Assembly (NCBI GenBank): GCA_019973575.1
Contig: BPUI01000002.1
Location: 496,001 to 560,000, forward strand
DNA length: 64,000 nucleotides
Reading direction: 5' to 3'
Source: Gemmatimonadetes bacterium T265
GTDB taxonomy: Bacteria; Gemmatimonadota; Gemmatimonadetes; Gemmatimonadales; Gemmatimonadaceae
Shown piece by piece: positions 7,349 to 15,550 of the stretch; the stretch's first letter is position 1; every line of letters starts with the position of its first letter. A program made the position numbers and the translations under genes. The notes below the pieces were generated by a model. That model worked only from the letters and a program-made list of their open reading frames with translations, ran no database searches and was not told the origin of the DNA.

Positions 7349-10183
7349 TCACACCGCCGCCGGATCGATGCCGAGGACGGCGGCGACGCGGCCGACGAGG
7401 ACCTCGGGGGTGAAGGGCTTCGGGAGGAAGGCCACGGCGTCGGCGGAGACGCCGCGGTGGAGCACCTCGTCTTCCGTGTAGCCGGAGGTGAACAGCACGC
7501 GTGTGTCCGGACGTTCCTGCGCGAGCGCTTCGGCGAGTTCGCGGCCGCTCAGGCCGGGCATGACGACGTCGGTGAGCAGGAGGTCGATCGGGCCGCGGTG
7601 CGTGCGGGCCACGGCGAGTGCCTGCATTCCCTCTTCGGCCACGAGCACGCGGTACCCGCCGCGCACGAGCGCCTCGCGCGCGATGGTGCGCACGGTGCGC
7701 TCGTCCTCGACGAGCAGGACGGTCGCGGGTGAATCGTCGCCGTCGGGGGCGCGGGCGGCGGCGCGCGCGGGCGCGCCAACGTAGACGCCGTTCGCCGGGG
7801 TGGCCTGGCGGTCCGTCGCGGCGGCCACGCGCGGCAGGTAGAGCACGAACGTGCTCCCCTCGCCAGGGGCGCTGGTCACGCGCACCAGGCCGCCGGCCTG
7901 GGTGACGATCCCGTACACGGTCGCGAGCCCCAGACCGGTGCCCTTGCCGCGCGCCTTGGTCGTGAAGAACGGCTCGAAGATGCGGGCCTGCGTGGCGTCG
8001 TCCATCCCGATGCCGCTATCGCACACGGCCAGGCGCACCCACGGACCGGTCGGGACCCCAGGGTGGTCGGGGTCGGGCGCGTGCACGTCGACGTCCGAGA
8101 CGTCCACGCCGAGCGTGCCGCCGGAGGGCATCGCGTCGCGCGCGTTGAGCACGAGGTTCATCACGACCTGCTCGAGCTGGCCGCGGTCGGCGAGGACGCG
8201 GCCCGTCGCCGGGCGTGCTGCGGCGTCGCCTTCCGGCGCGCCGTTCGCCGACGTGCCGTTCGGCCGCCCGATGCCGCTCGTCTTCAGGCGCACGTCCTCG
8301 CCGATGACGCGGGCGAGCATGGGCTCCAGTTCGGCGACGACGTCGGCGGGGGCGAGGACGCTGAACTGGGTGACGTGGCCGCGGCTGAAGCTGAGGATCT
8401 GCCCGGTAAGCGCGGCGGCGCGCCGGGCGGAGTCGCGGATCAGCGCGACGTCGTCGCGCACGGGGGAGTCGTGCGGCAGGTCGGCGAGGGCGAGGTCGCA
8501 GGCGCCGAGGATGCCGGTGAGAAGGTTGTTGAAGTCGTGCGCGATGCCACCCGCGAAACGGCCCAGTGCTTCCATCTTCTGACCGCGGCGGAGCTGCTCC
8601 TGCGACTCGGCGAGGGCGCGCTCGGCCTCGCGGCGCGCGGTGACGTCGACGGTGACGGAGAGCCGGGCGGGTCGGCCTTCGTACTCGGTGTCGGCCGTGT
8701 AGACCTCCGCGTCGAACTCGGTACCGTCGCGACGCAGGTGGCGCGTGACGCGCGGGGTCCGCCGGGTGCCGGCCGCGGGCGACCGCCAGACGTGCGACTC
8801 GGCGAGGAAGATGAGGCGCTCGGACTCGGGGCGGAGGTCGAGCAGGGTGCGGCGTGTGAACTCGTGACCGGTGTAACCGTACTGGGCGAGGGCGGCGTCG
8901 TTGGCGGCGAGCACGGTGTAGGTGCCGACGTCGGCGAGGTACATCGGCAGCGGCGACGCCTCGAAGAGCGAGCGGTAGCGCTGCTCGCTCCGGTGCAGCT
9001 CGGCGGTGCGGGCCGTGAGCGTCGCAGCCATCTCGCTGAAGGTCGCGGCGAGCGTGCCGAGCTCGCCGGGCAGGTCGGCGGGCGTGCGGCGGGTGTGGTC
9101 GCCGGCGGCGAGCGCGGTGGCATCGGCCGTGAGGTCCCCCAGCGGGCGCGTGATGCGTCGGGCGGCGACGAGGGCGAGGAGGAGTGCGACGCCGAGCGTC
9201 AAACCGCCGAGCGTGATGTCGCGCCGTAGCTCGTGCTGGACCGGGGCGAACGCGGCCGAGGTGGGGAGTACGACGTAGACGCGCCATGGCAGCAGCCGCG
9301 GACGGACGGCGGCGATCAGGCGACCGGGGTCGGGGCGGCCGTCCGCGCGGGCGTCCTCGTCCACGCTGACGCCGTCCGCGCCGTCGAGCGTGTGCGGCGG
9401 GCGGACGGTCGCGTCAAGGGGGCGGCCGATCCAGGCGGGGACGATCGGCGCGCTCGCGACGACGTGGCCGTGTGCGTCGGCGAGGACGACGGTCGAGCCG
9501 GGTGGAAGGCCCGTGGCGTCGAGCGTGTGGCCGAGAGTCGGGAGGTGGACGGTGCCGAGGACGACGGCCTGCACGTCGCCTGCGGCGGTCGTGACCGGGT
9601 GCGCGAAGATGACCGACCAGATGCTCGAGTCGGGGCGCGCGCGCACGGGGTCGCTGACGGTCGGGCGGCGCGTCGCGAGCGCCTCCTGGAAATACGGGCG
9701 GTCGGCGGCGTTGATCGCTGCGCGCGGCGGGACGGGACGACGCGACGTGCCGATGTTCGCGCCGGTGCGGTCCTGCACCCAGAGGTTGGTGACGGCGGGC
9801 GCGGGGAGCGTGCTCTTGACCGCGAGCAGGAGGGAGTCGTTCGCGGCCGTGCCGGCGCTGGTGCGGCGTACCTGCGGTGCGAGCGCGCTCAGCAGCGTGC
9901 CGATGACCTCGGAGCGTGCGTCGAGGCGGGCGGCGACGATGTGGGCCGTCTCGAGGGCGCGCGATGCCGCGGCCGCGCGTGCCTCGGCGGCCCGCGTGCG
10001 GGCGCGCCAGACGGTGAGCACGATGAACGGCGCCGTCGCGGCGCAGGCGAGCAGGAGCAGGCCGGCCCGCACACTCGGGCCGCGGCGCCGCCAGCCGACG
10101 GCGGCGCGGCCGGGCCTACGGACTCGCGGCGTGACCACGGGCGGGGCCGGCGAAGTGTTCGCCGGCCCTGAGCGTGCGGGCAT
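7349..10183 (-). CDS. Hybrid sensor histidine kinase with receiver domain
   Basis: 944 residues. A first membrane helix lies near residue 40-60, then an extracytoplasmic Cache-like sensor to about 315, a second helix (LTLGVALLLALVAA), HAMP, PAS (about 410-530), HisKA with the phospho-acceptor His in GRFAGGIAHDFNNLL, and HATPase_c with LVLNARDAM, DSGIGM and GTGLGLATVYG. It ends with a receiver domain (TVLLVEDE, phospho-Asp in LLLTDVVMPG, Lys in FLPKPF). The His/receiver arrangement is that of a phosphorelay or self-regulating kinase. Its ATG follows the TGA of the AAA+ gene directly (TGAATG), so translation is probably coupled. The ligand is unknown and no output domain is attached. Confidence 0.92.
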   Translation of the reverse strand: MPARSGPANTSPAPPVVTPRVRRPGRAAVGWRRRGPSVRAGLLLLACAATAPFIVLTVWRARTRAAEARAAAASRALETAHIVAARLDARSEVIGTLLSALAPQVRRTSAGTAANDSLLLAVKSTLPAPAVTNLWVQDRTGANIGTSRRPVPPRAAINAADRPYFQEALATRRPTVSDPVRARPDSSIWSVIFAHPVTTAAGDVQAVVLGTVHLPTLGHTLDATGLPPGSTVVLADAHGHVVASAPIVPAWIGRPLDATVRPPHTLDGADGVSVDEDARADGRPDPGRLIAAVRPRLLPWRVYVVLPTSAAFAPVQHELRRDITLGGLTLGVALLLALVAARRITRPLGDLTADATALAAGDHTRRTPADLPGELGTLAATFSEMAATLTARTAELHRSEQRYRSLFEASPLPMYLADVGTYTVLAANDAALAQYGYTGHEFTRRTLLDLRPESERLIFLAESHVWRSPAAGTRRTPRVTRHLRRDGTEFDAEVYTADTEYEGRPARLSVTVDVTARREAERALAESQEQLRRGQKMEALGRFAGGIAHDFNNLLTGILGACDLALADLPHDSPVRDDVALIRDSARRAAALTGQILSFSRGHVTQFSVLAPADVVAELEPMLARVIGEDVRLKTSGIGRPNGTSANGAPEGDAAARPATGRVLADRGQLEQVVMNLVLNARDAMPSGGTLGVDVSDVDVHAPDPDHPGVPTGPWVRLAVCDSGIGMDDATQARIFEPFFTTKARGKGTGLGLATVYGIVTQAGGLVRVTSAPGEGSTFVLYLPRVAAATDRQATPANGVYVGAPARAAARAPDGDDSPATVLLVEDERTVRTIAREALVRGGYRVLVAEEGMQALAVARTHRGPIDLLLTDVVMPGLSGRELAEALAQERPDTRVLFTSGYTEDEVLHRGVSADAVAFLPKPFTPEVLVGRVAAVLGIDPAAV

Positions 10184-11671
10184 TCAGGATCCGAAGAGGT
10201 CCTCGCCCGGACGGCGGCGCTTCTCGCTCACCGCGCGGCCATACTGGCCGCGGTCGTTGCGCGAGATCTTGCGCCGGGCGACGAGCGCCTCGAGCACGAG
10301 CTCGCAGGCCGCCGCGGTCGCGCCCGGGTCGTCGGGGGTCGCGAGGCCGGTGTGGTGCACGATGTCGAGGAGCTGCGGCACCGCGCTGAACGCCTGGGCG
10401 ACGAGCGCGGACGGCTGCTCGTCGTCGACCTGGAGCGCGCCGCCCTCGTCGAACCAGATGATGACCTGGTCGAGGTTGGGCGTGCCGGCGCGGGCCTTGA
10501 GCGTGGCGTCGGCCGCGCGGCGGATCAGCTCGCGCGCGATCGAGGCGCCGCCGACGAGCTCGCCCTCGTACTCCAGCTCGAGCTTGCCGGTGATCGCGGG
10601 GAGCGCGGCGAAGACGTCGGCGATGCGCGGCACGACCTCGGTCTCGCCCGTGCGGACGGCACGTCGCTCGGCGTTGCTCACGACGTTCTCCATCGCCGTG
10701 ATGGGCATGCGCTGCGAGACGCCGGAGCGCTTGTCGATGCGCTTGTCGCCGCGCGCCTCGAAGGCGACGCGCTCGATGACCTCCGAGACGAGCTCGGGGA
10801 GGCGCACCGGGCGCGAAAACTCGTCGCGCGTCTCGCCCGCGCCCTGGCGCGCGGTCCAGGCCTCCTGCTGCGTGATTGCCATCCCGAGCTCGATCTCTTC
10901 GGGGTAGTGGGTCACGATCTCGGAGCCGATGCGGTCCTTGAGCGGGGTGATGATCTTGCCGCGCGCCGTATAGTCCTCGGGGTTGGCGGTGAAGCAGAGG
11001 AGGACGTCGAGCGGGAGGCGGACGGGGTAGCCCTTAATCTGGACGTCCCCTTCCTGCATGATGTTGAACAGGCCGACCTGCACCTTGCCGGCGAGGTCGG
11101 GGAGCTCGTTGAGGGCGAAGATGCCGCGGTTGGCGCGCGGCAGCATGCCGTACTGGATGGTGAGCTCGTCGGAGAGCAGGTGGCCGCCGCGCGCGGCCTT
11201 GATCGGGTCGACGTCGCCGATGATGTCGGCGATCGTCACGTCGGGGGTGGCGAGCTTCTCGACGAAGCGCATGTCGCGGTCGACCCAGGCGATCGGCGCG
11301 TCCTCGCCCTGCTCGGCGATGAGTTGCTTGGCGAACTTGCTGATCGGCCGGAACGGGTCGTCGTTCACCTCGCTCCCGGCGACGACGGGCATCTCGGGGT
11401 CGAGGAGGGTGACGAGGGCGCGCAGGATGCGGCTCTTCGCCTGGCCGCGCAGGCCGAGGAGGATGAAGTTGTGCCGCGAGAGGAGGGCGTTGACGATCTG
11501 CGGCATGACGGTGTCCTCGTAGCCGAGGACGCCCTCGAAGAGCGGGCCGCCGCCGGCGAGGCGGGCGAGCAGGTTGCGGCGCAGTTCGTCCTTGACCGAG
11601 CGCGCGCGGCGTTCGGCGTACCCCGCGGCGCGGAGGGCGCCGAGGGTGGTGGGGAGCGTGGTCGTCGACAC
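10184..11671 (-). CDS. MoxR/magnesium-chelatase-type AAA+ ATPase
   Basis: 495 residues from GTG 11669-11671. The core has a P-loop-like GLRGQAKSRILRAL (Lys-Ser with a variant spacing), the sensor region LLCFTANPEDYTARG, and ANRGIFALNELPDLAG carrying Walker B; this is the ChlI/BchI-like AAA+ arrangement. It is about 150 residues longer than typical MoxR, and the extra sequence is C-terminal and helical. It is the first gene of the operon ATPase - hybrid kinase - vWA protein, and pairing with the vWA protein is expected from the family. Having a sensor kinase between the two partners suggests that remodelling activity is linked to an external signal; this is inference. Confidence 0.88.
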   Translation of the reverse strand: MSTTTLPTTLGALRAAGYAERRARSVKDELRRNLLARLAGGGPLFEGVLGYEDTVMPQIVNALLSRHNFILLGLRGQAKSRILRALVTLLDPEMPVVAGSEVNDDPFRPISKFAKQLIAEQGEDAPIAWVDRDMRFVEKLATPDVTIADIIGDVDPIKAARGGHLLSDELTIQYGMLPRANRGIFALNELPDLAGKVQVGLFNIMQEGDVQIKGYPVRLPLDVLLCFTANPEDYTARGKIITPLKDRIGSEIVTHYPEEIELGMAITQQEAWTARQGAGETRDEFSRPVRLPELVSEVIERVAFEARGDKRIDKRSGVSQRMPITAMENVVSNAERRAVRTGETEVVPRIADVFAALPAITGKLELEYEGELVGGASIARELIRRAADATLKARAGTPNLDQVIIWFDEGGALQVDDEQPSALVAQAFSAVPQLLDIVHHTGLATPDDPGATAAACELVLEALVARRKISRNDRGQYGRAVSEKRRRPGEDLFGS

Positions 11672-11781
11672 GAAAGGGAGCGAGAGAGAGCGGGACGCGA
11701 GGGGCGGACGCAGAGGACGGGGGGCTCGCGCGACGGGCGAATTACCGGGTGCGTGCTAGCAAGTGCAACGCCCGGCGCGGC

Positions 11782-11809
11782 TTGACACGTTTCCGGGGGT
11801 CCGTAACTT
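11782..11809 (+). promoter_or_regulatory. Sigma70-type promoter for the small lipoprotein
   Basis: A perfect -35 TTGACA (11782-11787), a 16-base spacer and TAACTT (11804-11809) as -10. Transcription would start near 11817, leaving a leader of about 108 bases before ATG 11925. The 253-base gap 11672-11924 otherwise shows nothing recognisable. Confidence 0.65.
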
Positions 11810-11924
11810 CTCGACGCCGATCCCGAGTTTGGCGGCCGTCGTTTGCTGATGGCCAGTCGCTCGGAGCGTGGCGTGTTCATCCCCGTACGCGCCCGATACC
11901 CCCGATCCTCCCGAGGAGATCCTG

Positions 11925-12203
11925 ATGAAGCGCTTCGCTCTCGCCGCTGCCGCGGTGGTGCTCGCCGCCTGCTCGACCAAGGAACAGACCCCCGCGACCG
12001 ACACGGCCGCCCCGGCGATGACCCCGGCCCCGGCCGCCGGCACGACGACGACGACCACGACCGACAGCACCGCGATGAAGAGCGGCATGAAGGCGGATAC
12101 GGGCGCGATGAAGGCGGACACGGGCGCGATGAAGATGGGTGACTCGTCCGCGATGAAGAGCAGCACGAAGACGACCACCAAGAGCACCACCAAGACGCCG
12201 TGA
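11925..12203 (+). CDS. Small Thr/Lys/Met-rich lipoprotein with MKADTGA repeats
   Basis: 92 residues. The start is fixed by GAGGAG at 11913-11918, six bases before the ATG. The signal peptide MKRFALAAAAVVLAAC has a perfect lipobox (LAAC), so it is lipid-anchored. The mature part is low-complexity: a run of Thr, tandem MKADTGA units, then a Ser/Thr/Lys tail. It resembles Met-x-Lys-Asp-repeat small exported proteins of unknown function. It has its own consensus promoter and a strong terminator, so it is probably a well-expressed single-gene unit. A structural or metal/anion-binding envelope role is possible but unproven. Confidence 0.8.
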   Translation: MKRFALAAAAVVLAACSTKEQTPATDTAAPAMTPAPAAGTTTTTTTDSTAMKSGMKADTGAMKADTGAMKMGDSSAMKSSTKTTTKSTTKTP

Positions 12204-12244
12204 TGTCGGTCGGCCGCGCGAGCGGTCGACGAGCGGTTGAACGA

Positions 12245-12276
12245 ACAGAGGGCGGCGCTGCGGCGCCGTCCTCTGT
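12245..12276 (+). terminator. Intrinsic terminator after the small lipoprotein
   Basis: ACAGAGGGCGGCGC pairs with GCGCCGTCCTCTGT around TGCG (14 pairs, one G-T), followed by GCTTT. It also faces the end of ygfZ. Confidence 0.8.
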
Positions 12277-12318
12277 GCTTTGGGGGACGGTGACGCCCCG
12301 GGGACGACACGGCTGGGG

Positions 12319-13482
12319 TTAGGCGGGGTCGGCGTGCGGGTGGCCGGGGAACGGGAGCGCGGAAACGGTCACGCCGCGCTCGCCGCCTTCCCATCTGGCC
12401 TGGAGCGTTGCGCCGGGAGGAACCTCGCGGCGCACCATGCCGATCGCGACGCCGCCCAGGCGCGGCGAGATGGCGCTGCTGCGCACGTCGCCGACGATCT
12501 TGCCGCCCTCGTCGGCGAGCTCGGCGCCGGTCGGGATGGCCGGGTCGTCGGGCGGGTAGGCGATGCCGCGGAGGTGGCGGTTGACGTGGCCGCGGAAGTG
12601 GATGCGCGCGACGACTTCCTGCCCCGTGTAGCAGCCCTTCGTGTACGAGATGGCGTGCAGGTCGTCGAGGTTGGCTTCCTGCGGGATCGTCGTCTCGTCG
12701 ATGTCGACGCCCCACTCGGGGTAGCCGGCTTCGATGCGGGCGATCGTGTACGCGTCCTCGTCGCCGACGACCACGCCGGAGACGGCGCTCCGCACGCGCT
12801 CCCAGACCGTCTCGTGCTGGCCCTGGGGGCCGACGAGGAGGAAGCCGTCGACGCCGAGGTCGGGGACGCGCGCGACGAGGAGGCGCGTGTTCTCGACGCT
12901 GATGGTCGCGTGCGCGTAGGTGGGGAGCGCGGCGAGGGCGGCCGGGGGGGCGCCGAAGGCGTCGGCGATCGCGTTGCGCGCGCGCACGCCGTAGATGCCG
13001 AACGCGCGGAGGCGCTCGTGCTCGCGGCGGTAGGGTGCCGACCGCGGGTTGACGAACTTGCGAATCAGGGCGCCCCATCCCTCCGCCGCGCGCGGCGGGA
13101 CGTCGACGACGAGGGTGACGCCGTCGAGCCAGTCGGTGCCGGCCGCGGCTGGGTTAGCTACTTCGCAAACGAAGATGCGGACGTCGGCAACGATGCGGCC
13201 CTTGGCCGTGAGCGCGGCCGCGTAACACCCGAGCCCAGGCGCGAGGCCGGCGACATCGTTCGTGACGAGGCCGGTGACGGTCTCCGCCGCCTTCGGCCCG
13301 CGGAAGGTCCAGAGGTCGCGCGCGCCGTGGTCGACGAGCAGGGCCCCGCTCCGGAGCGCGGCGTACTGCGTTGCAACGTCGCGCTCGGGCTGCGCCTCGG
13401 CCGGGGCGAGCGCGGTTCCGCCGAGCGCGAGACTGCGTGCGGACGAGATCGGGATGACCGCGGGCTCGGACGTGTCGCTCAT
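12319..13482 (-). CDS. ygfZ: Folate-binding YgfZ/GcvT-like protein
   Basis: 387 residues with the aminomethyltransferase (GcvT) fold and the diagnostic YgfZ signature KGCYTGQE (Cys in the K-G-C-Y-x-G-Q-E motif) near residue 280. YgfZ proteins bind tetrahydrofolate and help build or repair certain [4Fe-4S] enzymes such as MiaB. The C-terminal barrel (LGGVAIGMVRREVPPG) is present. The ATG overlaps the TGA of the upstream HAD-like gene (TGATG at 13484-13480), so the two are translated together. Its own stop TAA lies within a GCCTAAC motif copy (plus strand 12318-12324). Confidence 0.92.
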   Translation of the reverse strand: MSDTSEPAVIPISSARSLALGGTALAPAEAQPERDVATQYAALRSGALLVDHGARDLWTFRGPKAAETVTGLVTNDVAGLAPGLGCYAAALTAKGRIVADVRIFVCEVANPAAAGTDWLDGVTLVVDVPPRAAEGWGALIRKFVNPRSAPYRREHERLRAFGIYGVRARNAIADAFGAPPAALAALPTYAHATISVENTRLLVARVPDLGVDGFLLVGPQGQHETVWERVRSAVSGVVVGDEDAYTIARIEAGYPEWGVDIDETTIPQEANLDDLHAISYTKGCYTGQEVVARIHFRGHVNRHLRGIAYPPDDPAIPTGAELADEGGKIVGDVRSSAISPRLGGVAIGMVRREVPPGATLQARWEGGERGVTVSALPFPGHPHADPA

Positions 13483-14180
13483 CAGGGCGGGGTCGACGTA
13501 ATTACGAGGGACGAAGCGCCGAGCGACGACTCGCGATCGATGAGCTCGGCGAGGCGGTCGGGGGTGAGCATGCGCAGTGGAAGATGATCGCCGACGCGCA
13601 CGGCGCGCGCGCCAGCCGCGCGCGCGGCGTCGACGCTGCTGCGGCCGACCACTGCGAGCACTCTAGCCGCGTCGGTCATTCCGGGGCGCGCGAGGCGTGC
13701 GACGGCGCGCGCGAATCGCACGGTCGTGGATGCGAACGCCGGGCCGTCGTCCGCCGCGACGACGAAGCGGACGCTCGCGTCGAGGCCCGCCAGCGCGAGC
13801 ACGCGCTCCGCGTCGACGCGGTGCCACCCCGTCACGATCCCGACGCGCCACCCGACGGCGCACGCCTCGACGAGCGCGCGCGCACCGTCGACCAGCGTCA
13901 CGCCCGCGGCGATGCGCCGCGCGTACTCGCGCTCGGCGCGAAGGGCGACGAGCGCGAGGGCGGTGTCGTCGAGCGCGCCCGCGCCAACGTCGCCCGCACG
14001 GGCGCGCGCGGCGGCGACGGCGCGGGCGAGGTCGTCGAACGACGCGGACGTGTCGAGAACGTCGAGGACCGGGCGCGCGGCGACGCTCTCCGTCGCGAAA
14101 GCTGCGGCGAGCGACTCTGTGCGCGGCACACGCGTGTCGACGAGCACGCCGTCGAGTTCGAAGAGGATCGCCGTCCGCAT
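13482..14180 (-). CDS. HAD-superfamily-like protein lacking catalytic residues
   Basis: 232 residues that align with phosphoglycolate-phosphatase-type HAD proteins: opening LFELDGVLVDT, then GIVTGW and VGRSSVDAARAAGARAVRVGD. The usual nucleophile Asp of FDLDGTL is Glu (codon GAA), the motif III Lys is not found, and the GD of motif IV is GR. Only the second motif I Asp and the motif II Thr remain. So the fold is clear but phosphatase chemistry is unlikely; it may be a regulatory or sugar-phosphate-binding pseudo-enzyme. It is coupled to ygfZ by a one-base stop/start overlap. The frame is intact and codon use is normal, so it is not a decaying gene. Confidence 0.75.
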   Translation of the reverse strand: MRTAILFELDGVLVDTRVPRTESLAAAFATESVAARPVLDVLDTSASFDDLARAVAAARARAGDVGAGALDDTALALVALRAEREYARRIAAGVTLVDGARALVEACAVGWRVGIVTGWHRVDAERVLALAGLDASVRFVVAADDGPAFASTTVRFARAVARLARPGMTDAARVLAVVGRSSVDAARAAGARAVRVGDHLPLRMLTPDRLAELIDRESSLGASSLVITSTPP

Positions 14181-14255
14181 CCCGAACGGTAACCGCTCGG
14201 GCGGCGACTCCCATGCTGGGACGGCGTGTGATGCGACGGCGTGGTCGTCGCGCGG

Positions 14256-14954
14256 TCAGGCCGTCGCGTCCGGGGCGTCGTGCGGGCCGTGGCCGTTCGA
14301 GCGGGCGCGCCCGTGGAGTTCGGCACGGGCCTCGACGTCGGGCACCGCGCGCTCGAGCAGGCGGGCGACGTACGCGGTGCGTTCGGCGGGTTCGGGGGAG
14401 GCGAGGACGCGCTGGCGGGTCGTGAGTTCGAGTTCGACGGCCGCGGCGACGGCGAACGCGACGGCCGCGTCGTCGTCCGGGAGGGGCGCGACCTCGGCGG
14501 CGGGTTCGTCGGCGAGCGCGCGTGCGGCGCCGAGGACGCGGGCGAAGGCCGCGCGGGCGCGGCTGGCGGCGTCCGCGAGGGCGATGGGGTCGCGCACCGC
14601 CTCGTCGCGGAACGGCCGCACTTCGGCCACGTAGTACGGCGTCCCCGCGTCGATGAGGCGATCGACCGCAAACCGCTCGCCCGCGTCGACGAGGACGTTG
14701 CTGCGGCCGTCGCCGAGCGGCACCGCCTCGCGCACGATGGCGTAGCAGCCGACGTAGCCGCGCGGGATCGCACGCTCGTCGTCGCCCGCGCGCAGAACGA
14801 TGCCGAACCGGCCGTCGGCCGCGCGGACGTCGGCGAGCATGGCGCGGTAGCGCGGCTCGAAGATGTGCAGCGGGAGTTGCGTGCCCGGAAAGAGGACGAG
14901 CCCGAGCGGGAAGAGGGGGACGCGCGTCAGCCCGTCGGACCGGCCGCCGGTCAC
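14256..14954 (-). CDS. LON substrate-binding (PUA-like) domain protein
   Basis: The start is the GTG at 14952-14954, whose last two bases belong to the TGA of the response-regulator gene (GTGA overlap). This gives 232 residues beginning VTGGRSDGLTRVPLFPLGLVLFPG. The N-terminal half is the Lon N-terminal domain (LPLHIFEPRYRAML, RGYVGCYAIV); the helical C-terminal half (LTTRQRVLASPEPAERTAYVARLL) matches the family. It has no ATPase or protease domain. Stand-alone proteins of this kind are thought to recognise proteins or peptides, but a function here is not established. Confidence 0.88.
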   Translation of the reverse strand: MTGGRSDGLTRVPLFPLGLVLFPGTQLPLHIFEPRYRAMLADVRAADGRFGIVLRAGDDERAIPRGYVGCYAIVREAVPLGDGRSNVLVDAGERFAVDRLIDAGTPYYVAEVRPFRDEAVRDPIALADAASRARAAFARVLGAARALADEPAAEVAPLPDDDAAVAFAVAAAVELELTTRQRVLASPEPAERTAYVARLLERAVPDVEARAELHGRARSNGHGPHDAPDATA

Positions 14955-15370
14955 GACACCGCGCCGACCATGCGCCCGACCATCGCGCGGAGCTCGGCTA
15001 ACTCGAACGGTTTGTTGAGCACCGGGCACGCCGAGCGGCGGAGGAACTCGGACGCTTCGGACGACACGGAGTCGCCTGTCGAGAGGATCAGCCGGTCGAG
15101 GAGCGCGGGGCGTTGGGCGGCGAGCCGTTCGTAGAGGTCCATGCCCGAGATGTCGGGCATGCGCAGGTCCGAGATGATGACGTCGTAGTGCGGGCCGTTG
15201 TCGGCGAGCAAGATTTCGAGCGCCTGGCTGCCATTTTCCGCCTCGTCGACCGCCCAGCCCTGCCGTTGGAAGAAGCGACGGAGGGCGTGACGGATGACGG
15301 CCTCGTCGTCGACGAGGAGGGCGCGGCGCGGCGCGGCGCGGCGCGTGTCATTCTGCATGGCGTCCTGCAT
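14951..15370 (-). CDS. Single-domain response regulator
   Basis: From ATG 15368-15370 the protein is 139 residues, essentially one receiver domain: ALLVDDEAVIRHALRRFF (acidic pocket), phospho-Asp in VIISDLRMPDISG, Thr in LILSTGD and Lys in VLNKPFEL. There is no output domain, so it probably passes phosphate in a relay or binds a target protein. The frame extends back to a TTG at 15433, but those residues look non-domain. A GCGCG tandem run (about 15326-15342) falls in its N-terminus. It is co-translated with the LON-domain gene. A hybrid kinase lies about 5 kb away, but linkage between them is only a guess. Confidence 0.85.
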   Translation of the reverse strand: MQDAMQNDTRRAAPRRALLVDDEAVIRHALRRFFQRQGWAVDEAENGSQALEILLADNGPHYDVIISDLRMPDISGMDLYERLAAQRPALLDRLILSTGDSVSSEASEFLRRSACPVLNKPFELAELRAMVGRMVGAVS

Positions 15371-15550
15371 GGCGTCGGGGCGAGAGTTGGCCGACGCCTG
15401 CCATGGCGGCGTCGGGCACGGTGATGCGTTCAAGATCGCGCGCGTGCGGCTCGCGGCGACGGCGCCCGCTCGATCTGCGGCCCCGCGCTCCCGGACAAAT
15501 TAGTGAACTCCGTGAGCGCCGACGTAAGGATCTGCTACCGAATCAATCGC

